From an uncultured Prevotellaceae bacterium (GTDB lineage Bacteria > Bacteroidota > Bacteroidia > Bacteroidales > Bacteroidaceae), in contig CALELI010000184.1 in NCBI GenBank assembly GCA_937902455.1, forward strand, positions 1 through 48,065: a DNA stretch of 48,065 bases, written 5' to 3'. The notes under the pieces are model-generated. The model did not search any database. It was not told where the DNA came from and saw only the letters and a list, made by a program, of their open reading frames with translations. Position numbers and translations under genes: made by a program. Shown here piece after piece: positions 14,721-24,800 of the stretch (position 1 is the stretch's first letter; every line of letters starts with the position of its first letter).

Positions 14721-17099
14721 TCAGAACGGATATCCTACTGCGAAATGGAGTCCTACTCCGTCTTTCCAGAAGGTCCGGATGTTGTAGTAGCCACTCTTGC
14801 CAGTGTCGTAAGGGGCATGGAGGGCAATTCCCATGTCGAGCCTGAGTACGACTACATCGAGATTGTACCTGAGACCGAATCCGGTTCCGGTGGCTATGTC
14901 GTCGAGGAGCCTGCTCATCTTTATCTGTCCGCCAGGGTGGGAACTGAGATTCTTCAGTGTCCACACATTGCCTGCATCGAGGAACAGTGCTCCATGGAGG
15001 TTGCTCACGATAGGGAAGCGGTACTCGGCGTTCAGTTCGAGCTTGAGACTGCCTGACTGATCGAGATAGGTACCTCGACCAGCATAGTCGTAATAGCTTC
15101 CGGGACCTATGGTGTGTGCTCCGAAGGCACGGATGTCGTTGGCACCACCTACGAAGAACTGCTCGGTATAGGGCGGTATGTAGCTGTTTCCGTAAGCCCA
15201 TATTGCACCGCAGAAGAATCGTGTGGCAATGAGGCTGTTCGTCGACCTGAACTTGAAGAGATGACGGATGTCGAATGTTGTCTTGAAGAACTGTGCGTAA
15301 GGCACATTGATGAGTTTCTTGTCTTCCTGAGAGAAGTCCGAACCGAAGAGGGACGTGATGCCACTGATGAGATTACCTGACTCCTTGACTGTCAGTTCTG
15401 CCTTGGTGGTGAAGTACAGGTGGTCGTTCCAGTTGTTGTCGTAGGTAATGGAATATCCGACTGAGGGTATGAACTGGTCGCGGAGACTGTAGAAGAGTGA
15501 CTGGTTGTCGTTTGCTATCGAGTCGAACCGCGCAGTTGTCTCCTCGAGCTTATTGTATACGAGAGAGAGTGGAGTGAGCCGATGGGAATAGTATTCGTTT
15601 GTCCTGAAGGTATAGTCTGCCGTGGCCTGGAAGGATACGAGCCTGTAATACCCTGCCCGTTTCAGGTGGTTGAACCCAATCTTGAAGGTGGAGGAAGTGG
15701 CATAGCGGAACCGCTTTGTCGACAAGCCTGGAAGAACGAGCCAAGGATAAGTGAGTGATGCATCCACTCCTGCCTCATAGGAGTCAACACGATCCTGTCC
15801 GTTAATGGACTTCGTCTGCCATTCATACGAACCCTTTGCCTTCACGGAGAAAGTCTCGCCATGACCGAAGGCATTGCGCTTTGATATCATGAGTGCCACT
15901 CGTGGACCTATCTGGGCATTGCTCTTCTGGGTGAAGTCGAAATCGAACTCGGCATCGATCAGTTTGTCCATAGTGCAGTTCAGACGCAGGTCGAGAGTGT
16001 CGGCCAGACCGGTAGTATCTCGAGGTGTGAAAGCAAATTGCATCTGTGAGAAAATCTGCATGTTGCTGAGATTGGTGACTGTCTCGTCGACTTTCTCCTG
16101 GCTGAACGGACGGCCTTTGCGGAAACGGAAGTTCCTCATGAGAACCCGTGGGCTGATAGGACATTTATTGCCTGAGAAGTAGAATGTGGTGTTCCTGTAA
16201 ACCAGTGAGTCAGAATAGGGTCTGCGGCTGTCTCCGCCGATAAGAGCCGGAGCCGACGAGGTTGCATTGCGAATGTAGACACTTGTCTTGCCGTTGAACC
16301 ACTGACGTTTTGCCATCTCCGGAGTCTGGGCATCCTGAACCACGAGAAGATTCACTTTCTGCGGAGTCATCATGGAGTCGGCGTAGTAACTGATATAGTC
16401 GGGACGGTAATAGTAGTATCCGTTGTTTCTCAGGTTATCCACGATTCTCTCTCTCTCCATCTGGAGGTTTGCAGCATTGAACTGGTCGTCCTTGTGGATG
16501 AGACTTTCATCAGTGGATGCCTTGCGTATGCTGTCGATTTTCTCGGGGAAGACATAGGTGATGGAATCGAGGGTGTATGGCTTCCCGAGATTGATATTGT
16601 ATTCTATTTTCTTTTTCTTCGGGTCTTTCTGGTCGATGAGCCGGTAATCCACTGTCCCCTGGAAGTAGCCATAGTTCTGCAGGGTGTTGGCAGCCACTTT
16701 CACTCTTGTTTCCGGTGCTACGGATTCCAGAGTGACAGGAGTTGAGGAGAAGTTGTTGAAGAGCCATTTAGAGAGTCCCTTCTCATGATTGTCGAGCAGT
16801 CCGTTGTATATCCATAACCCTATAGGTAGCGGCAAACGAACGGAAGAACTGCCCATGAATGAGTTGTTGGGTGCGAATGCCAGTGCGGCGTTCACTTCCT
16901 CAAGGGCAAGTGCCTCGGTGGTCTTGTCGGCAGTTTCCCTGTTCTCTATGTTTATCTGCTCTATTCCGGTATAGAGTATCTCCCCTTCAGCCAGATTGCT
17001 CGTAGTGGAGCAGGCTGTGAAGACTGACAGGACGATTACTCCGGCCAGCAACACCGTAAGGGTATTTATAAGTGTTCTATTTCTTTTCCTGACTTGCAT
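14721..17099 (-). CDS. tamL: TamL: lipoprotein-type TamA/BamA-family outer-membrane protein
   Basis: From the ATG at 17099 the protein has 792 residues. The start gives a compact lipoprotein signal (MQVRKRNRTLINTL...VLSVFTAC), with the acylated cysteine at residue 30; an ATG eight codons upstream is also open. POTRA-like repeats span roughly 50-380, for example KVAANTLQNYGYFQGTVDYRL and MERERIVDNLRNNGYYYYRPDY. A C-terminal Omp85 beta-barrel follows, with the barrel marker VGGANDIRAFGAHTIGPGSYY (equivalent of the VRGY/F region) and a terminal aromatic residue (FAVGYPF). TamL is the Bacteroidetes lipoprotein counterpart of TamA, which works with TamB in outer-membrane protein or lipid transport. 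The gene overlaps the tamB end by 23 bases, supporting coupled expression. Confidence 0.9.
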   Translation of the reverse strand: MQVRKRNRTLINTLTVLLAGVIVLSVFTACSTTSNLAEGEILYTGIEQINIENRETADKTTEALALEEVNAALAFAPNNSFMGSSSVRLPLPIGLWIYNGLLDNHEKGLSKWLFNNFSSTPVTLESVAPETRVKVAANTLQNYGYFQGTVDYRLIDQKDPKKKKIEYNINLGKPYTLDSITYVFPEKIDSIRKASTDESLIHKDDQFNAANLQMERERIVDNLRNNGYYYYRPDYISYYADSMMTPQKVNLLVVQDAQTPEMAKRQWFNGKTSVYIRNATSSAPALIGGDSRRPYSDSLVYRNTTFYFSGNKCPISPRVLMRNFRFRKGRPFSQEKVDETVTNLSNMQIFSQMQFAFTPRDTTGLADTLDLRLNCTMDKLIDAEFDFDFTQKSNAQIGPRVALMISKRNAFGHGETFSVKAKGSYEWQTKSINGQDRVDSYEAGVDASLTYPWLVLPGLSTKRFRYATSSTFKIGFNHLKRAGYYRLVSFQATADYTFRTNEYYSHRLTPLSLVYNKLEETTARFDSIANDNQSLFYSLRDQFIPSVGYSITYDNNWNDHLYFTTKAELTVKESGNLISGITSLFGSDFSQEDKKLINVPYAQFFKTTFDIRHLFKFRSTNSLIATRFFCGAIWAYGNSYIPPYTEQFFVGGANDIRAFGAHTIGPGSYYDYAGRGTYLDQSGSLKLELNAEYRFPIVSNLHGALFLDAGNVWTLKNLSSHPGGQIKMSRLLDDIATGTGFGLRYNLDVVVLRLDMGIALHAPYDTGKSGYYNIRTFWKDGVGLHFAVGYPF

Positions 17100-20000
17100 T
17101 TCCTGACTGATGTTTGGTTGCATTCGGTTGATACTGTGACGGAATCCTGACTTGTTGTATCAGAGGGGTCTCCTTCCTGAAATCAAACAGTTTCCAGAGG
17201 TCTTTCCACTGATCCAGTTTCCGCCTCAGTACCACACCACCTCCGTTTTCGGTTATCTCGCCTTCAAGGAGGTTGTTGAAGTCCCTGTCGTGGAACAGGC
17301 GTATGTACTGTGTGCCGCCCTTGTCGAGCCGCCATTCCATGGAGACATTGTCGATGTATGTGCCTGAATGGTTCGAAGTTGGATTCCCCTTGGTATTTAT
17401 CATGCCTCCGACCACTACGTTCAGACGGTCGCTGAACAGACGTTTCGAGAACTTGAACGAATAGTCGGTGTGCGACTCTCCGCTGTTGTCCATAGTCTGT
17501 TCCATTCCTACGTTCATGTCGACTTTCAGAACGGAGTTTATTGCCTTTCCCGCAAGGTTGTTGATTTCACCCTGAAGGAAGTTGTTGAGGGCATTGGTTG
17601 TGCTGAACGAACTGGAATTGGTGCTCGAAAGGTACATGCCCGTAGCAAGCATCGACACAGCCAGCTTGTTCTTTTCCTCGGCTGTGAGACTTGCCAGTTC
17701 GTTCTGTACATACAGGTCTTCCGGAGCGTCGATGGTGAACTCGAGTCCGAGATTGTTCAGTGTCTGTGATATCCTCAGTCCTGTATTGAATGTCACCATT
17801 CGTGTACTCCCGTCCGAATTGCTGACAGAGGCTCTCTCGCGTTCAGTTGCGGCAATGTTGAGGGCTGGATTCATCGGTTCACCGGTGAATTCTATGTAAC
17901 TGCCTTTCTCTATGGAGAACGTCTTGAGAGGTATGACGGAATTGGAGTATTTCATCTGTCCCGAATTGATGGTGTAGCGTCCGAGAAGCTGGGTGACACC
18001 TTCCTTCTGGTTCACCAGAGTGAGTGTTCCGCCACCCTGGATGTCCACATAGCTCTTTCCGTCGGCACTGAATATACACATGATTCTGGCTCCGTCCTCT
18101 ACCGTAAGGTTTATTCTCATGTCGAGTCCGGAATAGGTCTTTACTGGTATCTCTGCCGAATCCGGTGCCTGGGTGAAGTCAGCGAACGTGACGATGTCAT
18201 CGAGTCGGTAACCCATGGAGAGTGCTGTGTTCGTCATCATATAGGTGATGTCGGACGTGTTGAGGATTGTCACATTTCCAGTGACCTGCATATCATTCAC
18301 GCTACCTCTCACTCTTACGACAATATTTCCATAGACCTTTCCGAATATCTCTGACTGGCGGGTCTTGGGTGCGTTGATAATCTCGACGTTACGTCCTGTA
18401 ACGCTGACATTCATCTGTATGTCAGTCAGGTTGGCGAAGTCCACGTTGCCTCTCACTGTTATCGGATTCTGGCCCTTGCTGTATATTTTCAGCTGGTCGA
18501 AGTCAAGCCGGCTGTCAGCAATATAGACGGTGTCGTTGTCGATAGAGAAATCTATGGAATAGACTTTTGAAATTGCGTGAACTTCCTTAGGGTTAAGTAT
18601 TCCGTTGAAATTCAGTTTGTCCATAAGTCCGGTAACCGACAAGTTTCCTCCGATATATCCATTAAGTGTCACAGGAACATCATTCATGAATGCAGAGAGA
18701 ATGTCAAGCGGCAGGTCGGCGAGGTGCAGGGTTGCATCCAGACCATCATGATAGACACCATTTACTGTGGCAATATCTATGTCATTTCGTAGTAGGGTGG
18801 CCTCTACGTGATGGCCTCCTTCTGAAGTCGGGTTGTAGGTGAGGTTGGCATCTATCTTTCCCATCTCTGTCGACTCGTAGATGAAGTCTTCAATGCCGAC
18901 ATTCCCCGCGACGGAGAATGTGGTGTCCATCTTCTGTATGAAGGCAAGGTCGCCATTGAGCATTCCCTTCATTTCCGGTGCGAACGGCAACATGGCCACC
19001 AGTGGTTCCATGTTGAGGTTCTGCACTAAAGCCCTTATCATCTGCCTTTCATCGTCAGCAGGATCGGCCAGAAGATGAACGCGGCAACTATCGTCGAGCG
19101 AGACAAGGTCAACATCGGCAAACACACGGTTCTTCTTGTGGAGGTTTATATAGTTGGAGTCGCTGACCGCAAACTGTTTGTAACCGATTATAGGATCAAA
19201 AGGATATACATCCATGCAAAGCATGGAATCGACTGCCTGGGCTCTCAGACCAAGATCAATACCTTTGTCACCGTGCTCGTCCCAGTAGAGTAGGTTTACT
19301 TCGGATTTGTTTGGAGCAAGGAAACCATTCACTGCTGCGGTGAACGGACGGATGTCGTTCTGTTCTGGGAATGTTACACTTGAGGTGAAACCTATGTGGG
19401 TGCTGTCGTCAAAGATATTAAGGGCGATAGTGTCGAGTTTCACTCCCTCGGTCTGGAATCCCAGCACATTGGCATTGCATCGCAGTCCTATCTCGCTTGA
19501 CGTCCTTACATCCATACGGACATCATCGTAGACAATACCGTTGATGTTCATTACCTGGGTAACAGGGTTTTTCTGTCCCAGTTGAGCGGAGAGCGACATC
19601 TCAGGCAGGAGCTCTTTCCATTCGTCCACATTCAGTTTCAGTTCCTGCAACTGCTTTGCCACGACATTACCCGTCTTCACGAACTTGTCAATAAGGTTTC
19701 CATAGCCCATAGGGGAGTACAGGTTGATATCCATGTCGCCAGAGATGGCAGAGAGTTCTGTGTTCGTCTTCGAGGAATTAGCGTAGAGCTCAAATTCGTC
19801 AACCATTACCGTCTCTTCGCCAGCATCCACCAGAAGTCCGAGAATTCCTGCATCAACCTGCAGGTTGTTCCTGAAATCTGTATTTACGTTCATGATTCCA
19901 GAAGTGGAAATGCAGAACGGAGTTTCCATCAGTTTCAGAGCATATAGGTCAGCCTTTGGAACATCGAGAGTCATGTGACCGTTTATCCCACTTTTTTTCA

Positions 20001-21621
20001 TTGAACCATTGTAAGTCATGTCGCCGTACAAATTGTCATCTCGCATTGTCATCTCGGCATTAAGGTTCGATTTTTTCAGTGCGACATTTGCATCGGTGTT
20101 TGCCAAGGCATACTGTCCGTATCTTGCAGACTTAACATTCAGTCTTGCATCAGTATATGTGGATGGTGCAAAGAAATCAAAACCTTTTCCTTTTGCAACG
20201 ATATGTCCCGTCAGTTCTGTCCTTTCGGGAAGTGGTACGAACTGATTGACGATAAAGTTTCTTACGTCAATATCGATGTCGTATTCTTCGGTGTTTACAT
20301 CGTAATTCAGTCTGCCGACTTTCATTGTTGCTCCACCAGATGTGGTGAGGAATGTGTTGTCAAGATTCAGTTTCCCGTCAGTCATCTCGAAGCGTGAACT
20401 GAGAGTCGTGCCCTGAGGGATGTAGAATAATCCTCTTATTTCCTTTGGGAGTAACTTCTTGAGTCCTTTCTCGTTATCTACATGTGCTACTACGTCGCCA
20501 ATGAAATTTCCTGATTTGATGTCGAAATTCACGTCGCTGAGAGTCACGCTTGCCGTGCCTGGCAAAACGGCTATGGCATTCCCAACCTGAACAGAATCCT
20601 CGTTGAGGGAAAAATCAGCAGTCAGGCTACTCTCGTCAGGCAATGCACTTATCATGTCGTTGACGGTCTTGACAGCCTCCATATCAACGACTCCGCTTAT
20701 CAGAGTCTTGACGTCTGAGATGTCTGCATGTCCGTCTGCCGACATCTTACCGTTTTCGAGATTGTAGTATGCGCTGGAGAGTGATATGTTTCCAGATTCG
20801 TTTATGTCGGCAGTAAGGTTATTGACCTGTATCTCGTTGCCGACCATCTCTCCAGACTTGATTCCAACGTCCAGATCAGTGATGCTGATGCCCATGACGG
20901 CACTTGAATAGTTGCAGCTCATGTTGTCGACATTCAGGTTGCGAACTCTATATGATGGTGTCTCGAGGTCGATGTCTGCACCCATACAGAATTTGCTGAA
21001 ACCCACGTTCACCTGTGTGGTGTCAAAGTCAATACCTATGTCGACGGTGTTCATGCAAAGGCTCCTGACCGATATGGTTTTCAACGGACTTTCACTCTCT
21101 TCCTCGTCCTTCGTGGTGTCGTTGCGCAGTTCCAGTCCTAACGAGGCACGGTCGATGCGTATGCTATCGATGTTCATGCTTGCCTTGTTGAAGTCCCATT
21201 CGGTATCGTAGACAGTCAGGTTGTCCACGCTTCCTTTTATTCCAATGGCAGAGATGAGGTCTTTCGTATTAGCGCCTGTTCCATGAAGGATAAGACTGTC
21301 TGCATAGAGTACTTTGGAGAAAAGAGGCTTCAAGCGGATGTCTGCACAGAAATCGCTGAGGCTGAGCATTGTGTCCTTGTCCTCTCCAACGGCTGATACA
21401 TTATACAGATGCAGTTCGAGTGGGAATATCAGGTTGATGTCGCCTACTTTCACCTCCATGTTCATCTCTTCCGATACATAGTCGGCAGCCTTGTCTGCAA
21501 GGAATTTCTGTACAGGGTGAGCATACAGCGCCACGACAAGCAATACGACGAAGAGGACCGCACACAATACTATAGTGCCCACGGTCTTCAAAGTCCTTTT
21601 TATGAACTTATTCGCAGTCAT
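17077..21621 (-). CDS. tamB: TamB-family translocation/assembly protein
   Basis: This is a very large protein of 1514 residues from the ATG at 21621. I prefer that start because MTANKFIKRTLKTVGTIVL runs straight into a single N-terminal membrane anchor (about 13-35); the longer open frame begins at 21666. The remainder is a repetitive beta-rich periplasmic region typical of AsmA/TamB proteins, which form a long hydrophobic groove bridging the envelope. Near the C-terminus come TamB-domain phrases such as ITVRGNVDFANLTDIQMNVS, GKVYGNIVVRVRG, LTLVNQKEGVTQLLGRYTI and LNNLGLEFTIDAPEDLYVQNEL. The last 90 residues include MEWRLDKGGTQYIRLFHDRDF and NLLEGEITENGGGVVLRRKL. Overlap with tamL downstream supports a TamL-TamB module. 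A TATTTTTG box lies just upstream of 21640 on the minus strand, but without a well-spaced -33. Confidence 0.9.
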   Translation of the reverse strand: MTANKFIKRTLKTVGTIVLCAVLFVVLLVVALYAHPVQKFLADKAADYVSEEMNMEVKVGDINLIFPLELHLYNVSAVGEDKDTMLSLSDFCADIRLKPLFSKVLYADSLILHGTGANTKDLISAIGIKGSVDNLTVYDTEWDFNKASMNIDSIRIDRASLGLELRNDTTKDEEESESPLKTISVRSLCMNTVDIGIDFDTTQVNVGFSKFCMGADIDLETPSYRVRNLNVDNMSCNYSSAVMGISITDLDVGIKSGEMVGNEIQVNNLTADINESGNISLSSAYYNLENGKMSADGHADISDVKTLISGVVDMEAVKTVNDMISALPDESSLTADFSLNEDSVQVGNAIAVLPGTASVTLSDVNFDIKSGNFIGDVVAHVDNEKGLKKLLPKEIRGLFYIPQGTTLSSRFEMTDGKLNLDNTFLTTSGGATMKVGRLNYDVNTEEYDIDIDVRNFIVNQFVPLPERTELTGHIVAKGKGFDFFAPSTYTDARLNVKSARYGQYALANTDANVALKKSNLNAEMTMRDDNLYGDMTYNGSMKKSGINGHMTLDVPKADLYALKLMETPFCISTSGIMNVNTDFRNNLQVDAGILGLLVDAGEETVMVDEFELYANSSKTNTELSAISGDMDINLYSPMGYGNLIDKFVKTGNVVAKQLQELKLNVDEWKELLPEMSLSAQLGQKNPVTQVMNINGIVYDDVRMDVRTSSEIGLRCNANVLGFQTEGVKLDTIALNIFDDSTHIGFTSSVTFPEQNDIRPFTAAVNGFLAPNKSEVNLLYWDEHGDKGIDLGLRAQAVDSMLCMDVYPFDPIIGYKQFAVSDSNYINLHKKNRVFADVDLVSLDDSCRVHLLADPADDERQMIRALVQNLNMEPLVAMLPFAPEMKGMLNGDLAFIQKMDTTFSVAGNVGIEDFIYESTEMGKIDANLTYNPTSEGGHHVEATLLRNDIDIATVNGVYHDGLDATLHLADLPLDILSAFMNDVPVTLNGYIGGNLSVTGLMDKLNFNGILNPKEVHAISKVYSIDFSIDNDTVYIADSRLDFDQLKIYSKGQNPITVRGNVDFANLTDIQMNVSVTGRNVEIINAPKTRQSEIFGKVYGNIVVRVRGSVNDMQVTGNVTILNTSDITYMMTNTALSMGYRLDDIVTFADFTQAPDSAEIPVKTYSGLDMRINLTVEDGARIMCIFSADGKSYVDIQGGGTLTLVNQKEGVTQLLGRYTINSGQMKYSNSVIPLKTFSIEKGSYIEFTGEPMNPALNIAATERERASVSNSDGSTRMVTFNTGLRISQTLNNLGLEFTIDAPEDLYVQNELASLTAEEKNKLAVSMLATGMYLSSTNSSSFSTTNALNNFLQGEINNLAGKAINSVLKVDMNVGMEQTMDNSGESHTDYSFKFSKRLFSDRLNVVVGGMINTKGNPTSNHSGTYIDNVSMEWRLDKGGTQYIRLFHDRDFNNLLEGEITENGGGVVLRRKLDQWKDLWKLFDFRKETPLIQQVRIPSQYQPNATKHQSGNASQEKK

Positions 21622-21741
21622 ATCACTTATCAGATGCAAAAATATAAAATATTTTTCAAAGACCAATCATTTTGAGTAAGGAAAATGCATAATTACCTTT
21701 ATCTTGTAGAATAAATGAGAATTTATTTGCTCCTGACTGAT

Positions 21742-21749
21742 TATTTTTG
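21742..21749 (+). promoter_or_regulatory. Possible -7 box (TATTTTTG) of the GH2 gene
   Basis: TATTTTTG fits TAnnTTTG and lies about 60 bases before the start at 21808. The nearest TTTG upstream (21726-21729) is only 12 bases away rather than 19-21, so the -33 element is unclear. Confidence 0.4.
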
Positions 21750-21807
21750 TAACTTGCGACGAATTTGTGAACTTCAATAAGGTTATTAACATAAAAATTA
21801 GGGAATC

Positions 21808-24800
21808 ATGGGTTTATTAAAGAAATCGTTACCAATAATCCTTGGCGCTATGTGGGCTGTGCAGATGAATGCTCAGTACATGGAACACATCTACGACTAC
21901 ATAGAGAATACAAGTGTGTTCGAGGAAAATCAGGAAGAGGGCCATGCTTATTACGTGACAGATAATCATCTTTCTCTCAATGGTTCATGGCGATTCCTGT
22001 TCGCTAACACTCCAGAGGAAGTTCCTCAGAATTTCTTCGCCACAAGTTTCAGGGATGGGAAGTGGAAGACGATTCCAGTACCGAGCAACTGGGAGATGGA
22101 AGGATATGGCGATCCTATTTTCAGGAATGTGCCTACTCCGTTCAAGTCCAACCCTCCGTTCGTGCCGAGAGAGTACAATCCGACAGGGGCTTACAGGAAG
22201 ACATTCGAGATTCCCTCCTCGTGGAAGGGACAGCAGATTTTCCTGAGGATGGAGAAAACCCAGAGTGCTTCGTTTGTATGGATAAACGGTAAGCAGGTAG
22301 GTTATAACGAAGGTGGCCAGGAACCAGCCGAATATGATGTTACAGAATATGTGAAGCCGGGCAAGAACTTGCTGGCAGTATGTGTGCTGAAATATAGTGA
22401 CGGCTACTATCTTGAGGGGCAGGACTACTGGCGACTGGCAGGTATCTTCGATGACGTGACATTGTATGCCACACCGAAGACCCGTCTTTTTGACTGGTAC
22501 GTCACTACAGACCTTGATGATGAATATCGTGATGCGAACCTTAAATTGAAGGTCGATGTGAAGAGTTATGAAGATGCAAATAATTCATATTCTGTACGTG
22601 CTACTGTCAGCGATGACAAAGGCACCGAGGTGAAGACTATGCAGACGAACAAGTTTGTGATGAACGGCAAAGGAAAGAAATCACTGGAACTCTCATCGCT
22701 TATTGCCAATCCGAAGAAATGGACTTGTGAGACACCAACGCTCTACACTCTGAAACTGGAACTCATGGATGAGGCAGGAAAGGTGACTCAGACAATTCGG
22801 AGCAAGATGGGATTCAAGGAGACAGAGATACGTCATCAGGTATTCTATCTTAATGGTCAGCCTATAAAGATAAGCGCCATTGATTCCCACATGCAGGATC
22901 CTGACAAAGGACACGCGATGGACGAAGCCACTATCCGCAAGGACATGGAAATACTGAAACAGCATAATTTCAATGCTGTAAGAACATCACATTATCCTCC
23001 AGTCAATAAGTATCTGGAACTGGCAGACGAGTACGGTCTTTACATCATTGATGAGGCTGGTACAGAAGCACATGCTACTGAATACCTGTCGAATGACCCT
23101 AAATTCCTTCAGATGTATCTGGAGAGAGTCCGCCAGTTGGTTCTCCGCGACAGAAATCATCCGTGTGTGCTGTTCTGGAGTGCCGGCAACGAGAGTGGTG
23201 AGGGACCGAACATCACCGAAGTGGTGAAGGAAGGTAAGAGACTTGACCCTACACGCTATTTCATGTATGGCGGAAATGCCTATGCCCACCCGGGAGAGGA
23301 CATCATAGGACCACGATACCCGACTCCATACGAACTGGAGATGAATACGGCTATGGTTCCTGAATCAGAGGACCCGCGTCCGTCGTTCATGGATGAATAT
23401 TTGTCTGTGGCGGGTAATGCAGGAGGTGGATTAGATGAATACTGGGATGTAATACGCAGACATCCGCGACTGATGGGCGGCGCAATTTGGGATTTCGTCA
23501 ATCCGGGACTGACCGACCACATACGTCCGCTGAAGGACAGCTCGCCGTTCGATACTCCTGTTCATCTGATGGGCAATGCAAGGGTTAAGCAAGGTGTGTT
23601 GTGCCTCAACGGCCACGAAGAATGGGTTGAAGTGTACAGGAGCAACAATGTAGAACTCAACGGTAATGCGCTGACCATCAGTTTCGACGTGAAACCAGGC
23701 AAACTCAGTGGAATCTATGATGGTGCACCTTATATAACAAAGGGCAATACTCAGTTCGGAGTTGTACAGAAAGGCGCCGAGAAACTGCAGTTCTATCTTC
23801 ACTCGGGAGTCATGCACCGACTCGATGTGGACATTCCTGCCGACTGGGTAGACAAATGGCATCACGTCACGGCTTCATGGGACGGGAAGGAGATGAAACT
23901 CTACATCGACGGTCAGCTTAAGGGAACTGAATCGACAGAGAGAAAACCTGGAAACAATAATGGTGGCTGGGGTGGAAACAACCGTGGAAATCAGGCTACA
24001 GAAAGAGGCACACTCAGCAATTTCCCTTATCCTATCAATATAGGTAGGTTTGCAGGCAATCATGCTCAGGATCCTCAGACAATCTATACTGCCGATGCGG
24101 AGATGGATAATGTGGCTATCTACAACAAGTGTCTTGCCGACGGTGAGGGAAAGGCTGAGGATGCAGTACTCTATCTCACATTCGATGGTAACGGCGATGA
24201 AGGTACCTTCTATACTATTGGTGGTAATATGCGTACATATGGTTGTATATGGCCAGACAGGACCGTACAGCCTGAAATGCTTCAGATGAAGTGGACTACA
24301 CAGCCTGTAAGTGTCCGTCTGATTGATGCTGAGAAAGGCAATGTGGAGGTGACGAACCGACTATATTTCACCGACCTCAGCCAGTATGCCTCGCATTGGA
24401 AACTGATGGCAGACGATGCTGTGATTGAGGAAGGCGACATTCAGTTCGATGTTGCTCCAGGTCGGAAACGAGTTGTGAGGATTCCTTATCACAAACCTAA
24501 CATCGTGGCAGGAAAGGAGTACCGTGTTCTTGTCAGTTCTTCGCTGAAGAAGGATGAGGTATGGGCAAAGGCAGGTCACGAGGTGGCTTGGAATCAGCTT
24601 GAACTTACGTCATGGAATATTCCGGCAACAGAGAAACCACTCTCTTCTTCGAAGGTTAATGCCAAAGAGGATGACAAGCAGATAACCATCAGCGGAACGG
24701 GATTCTGCTACACGATCAGCAAGGAAACCGGTAATCTGGAACAGATAGAGTATGATGGCAAGAAGATATTGAAGGAACCTGTGGCATTCAATCTGTGGCG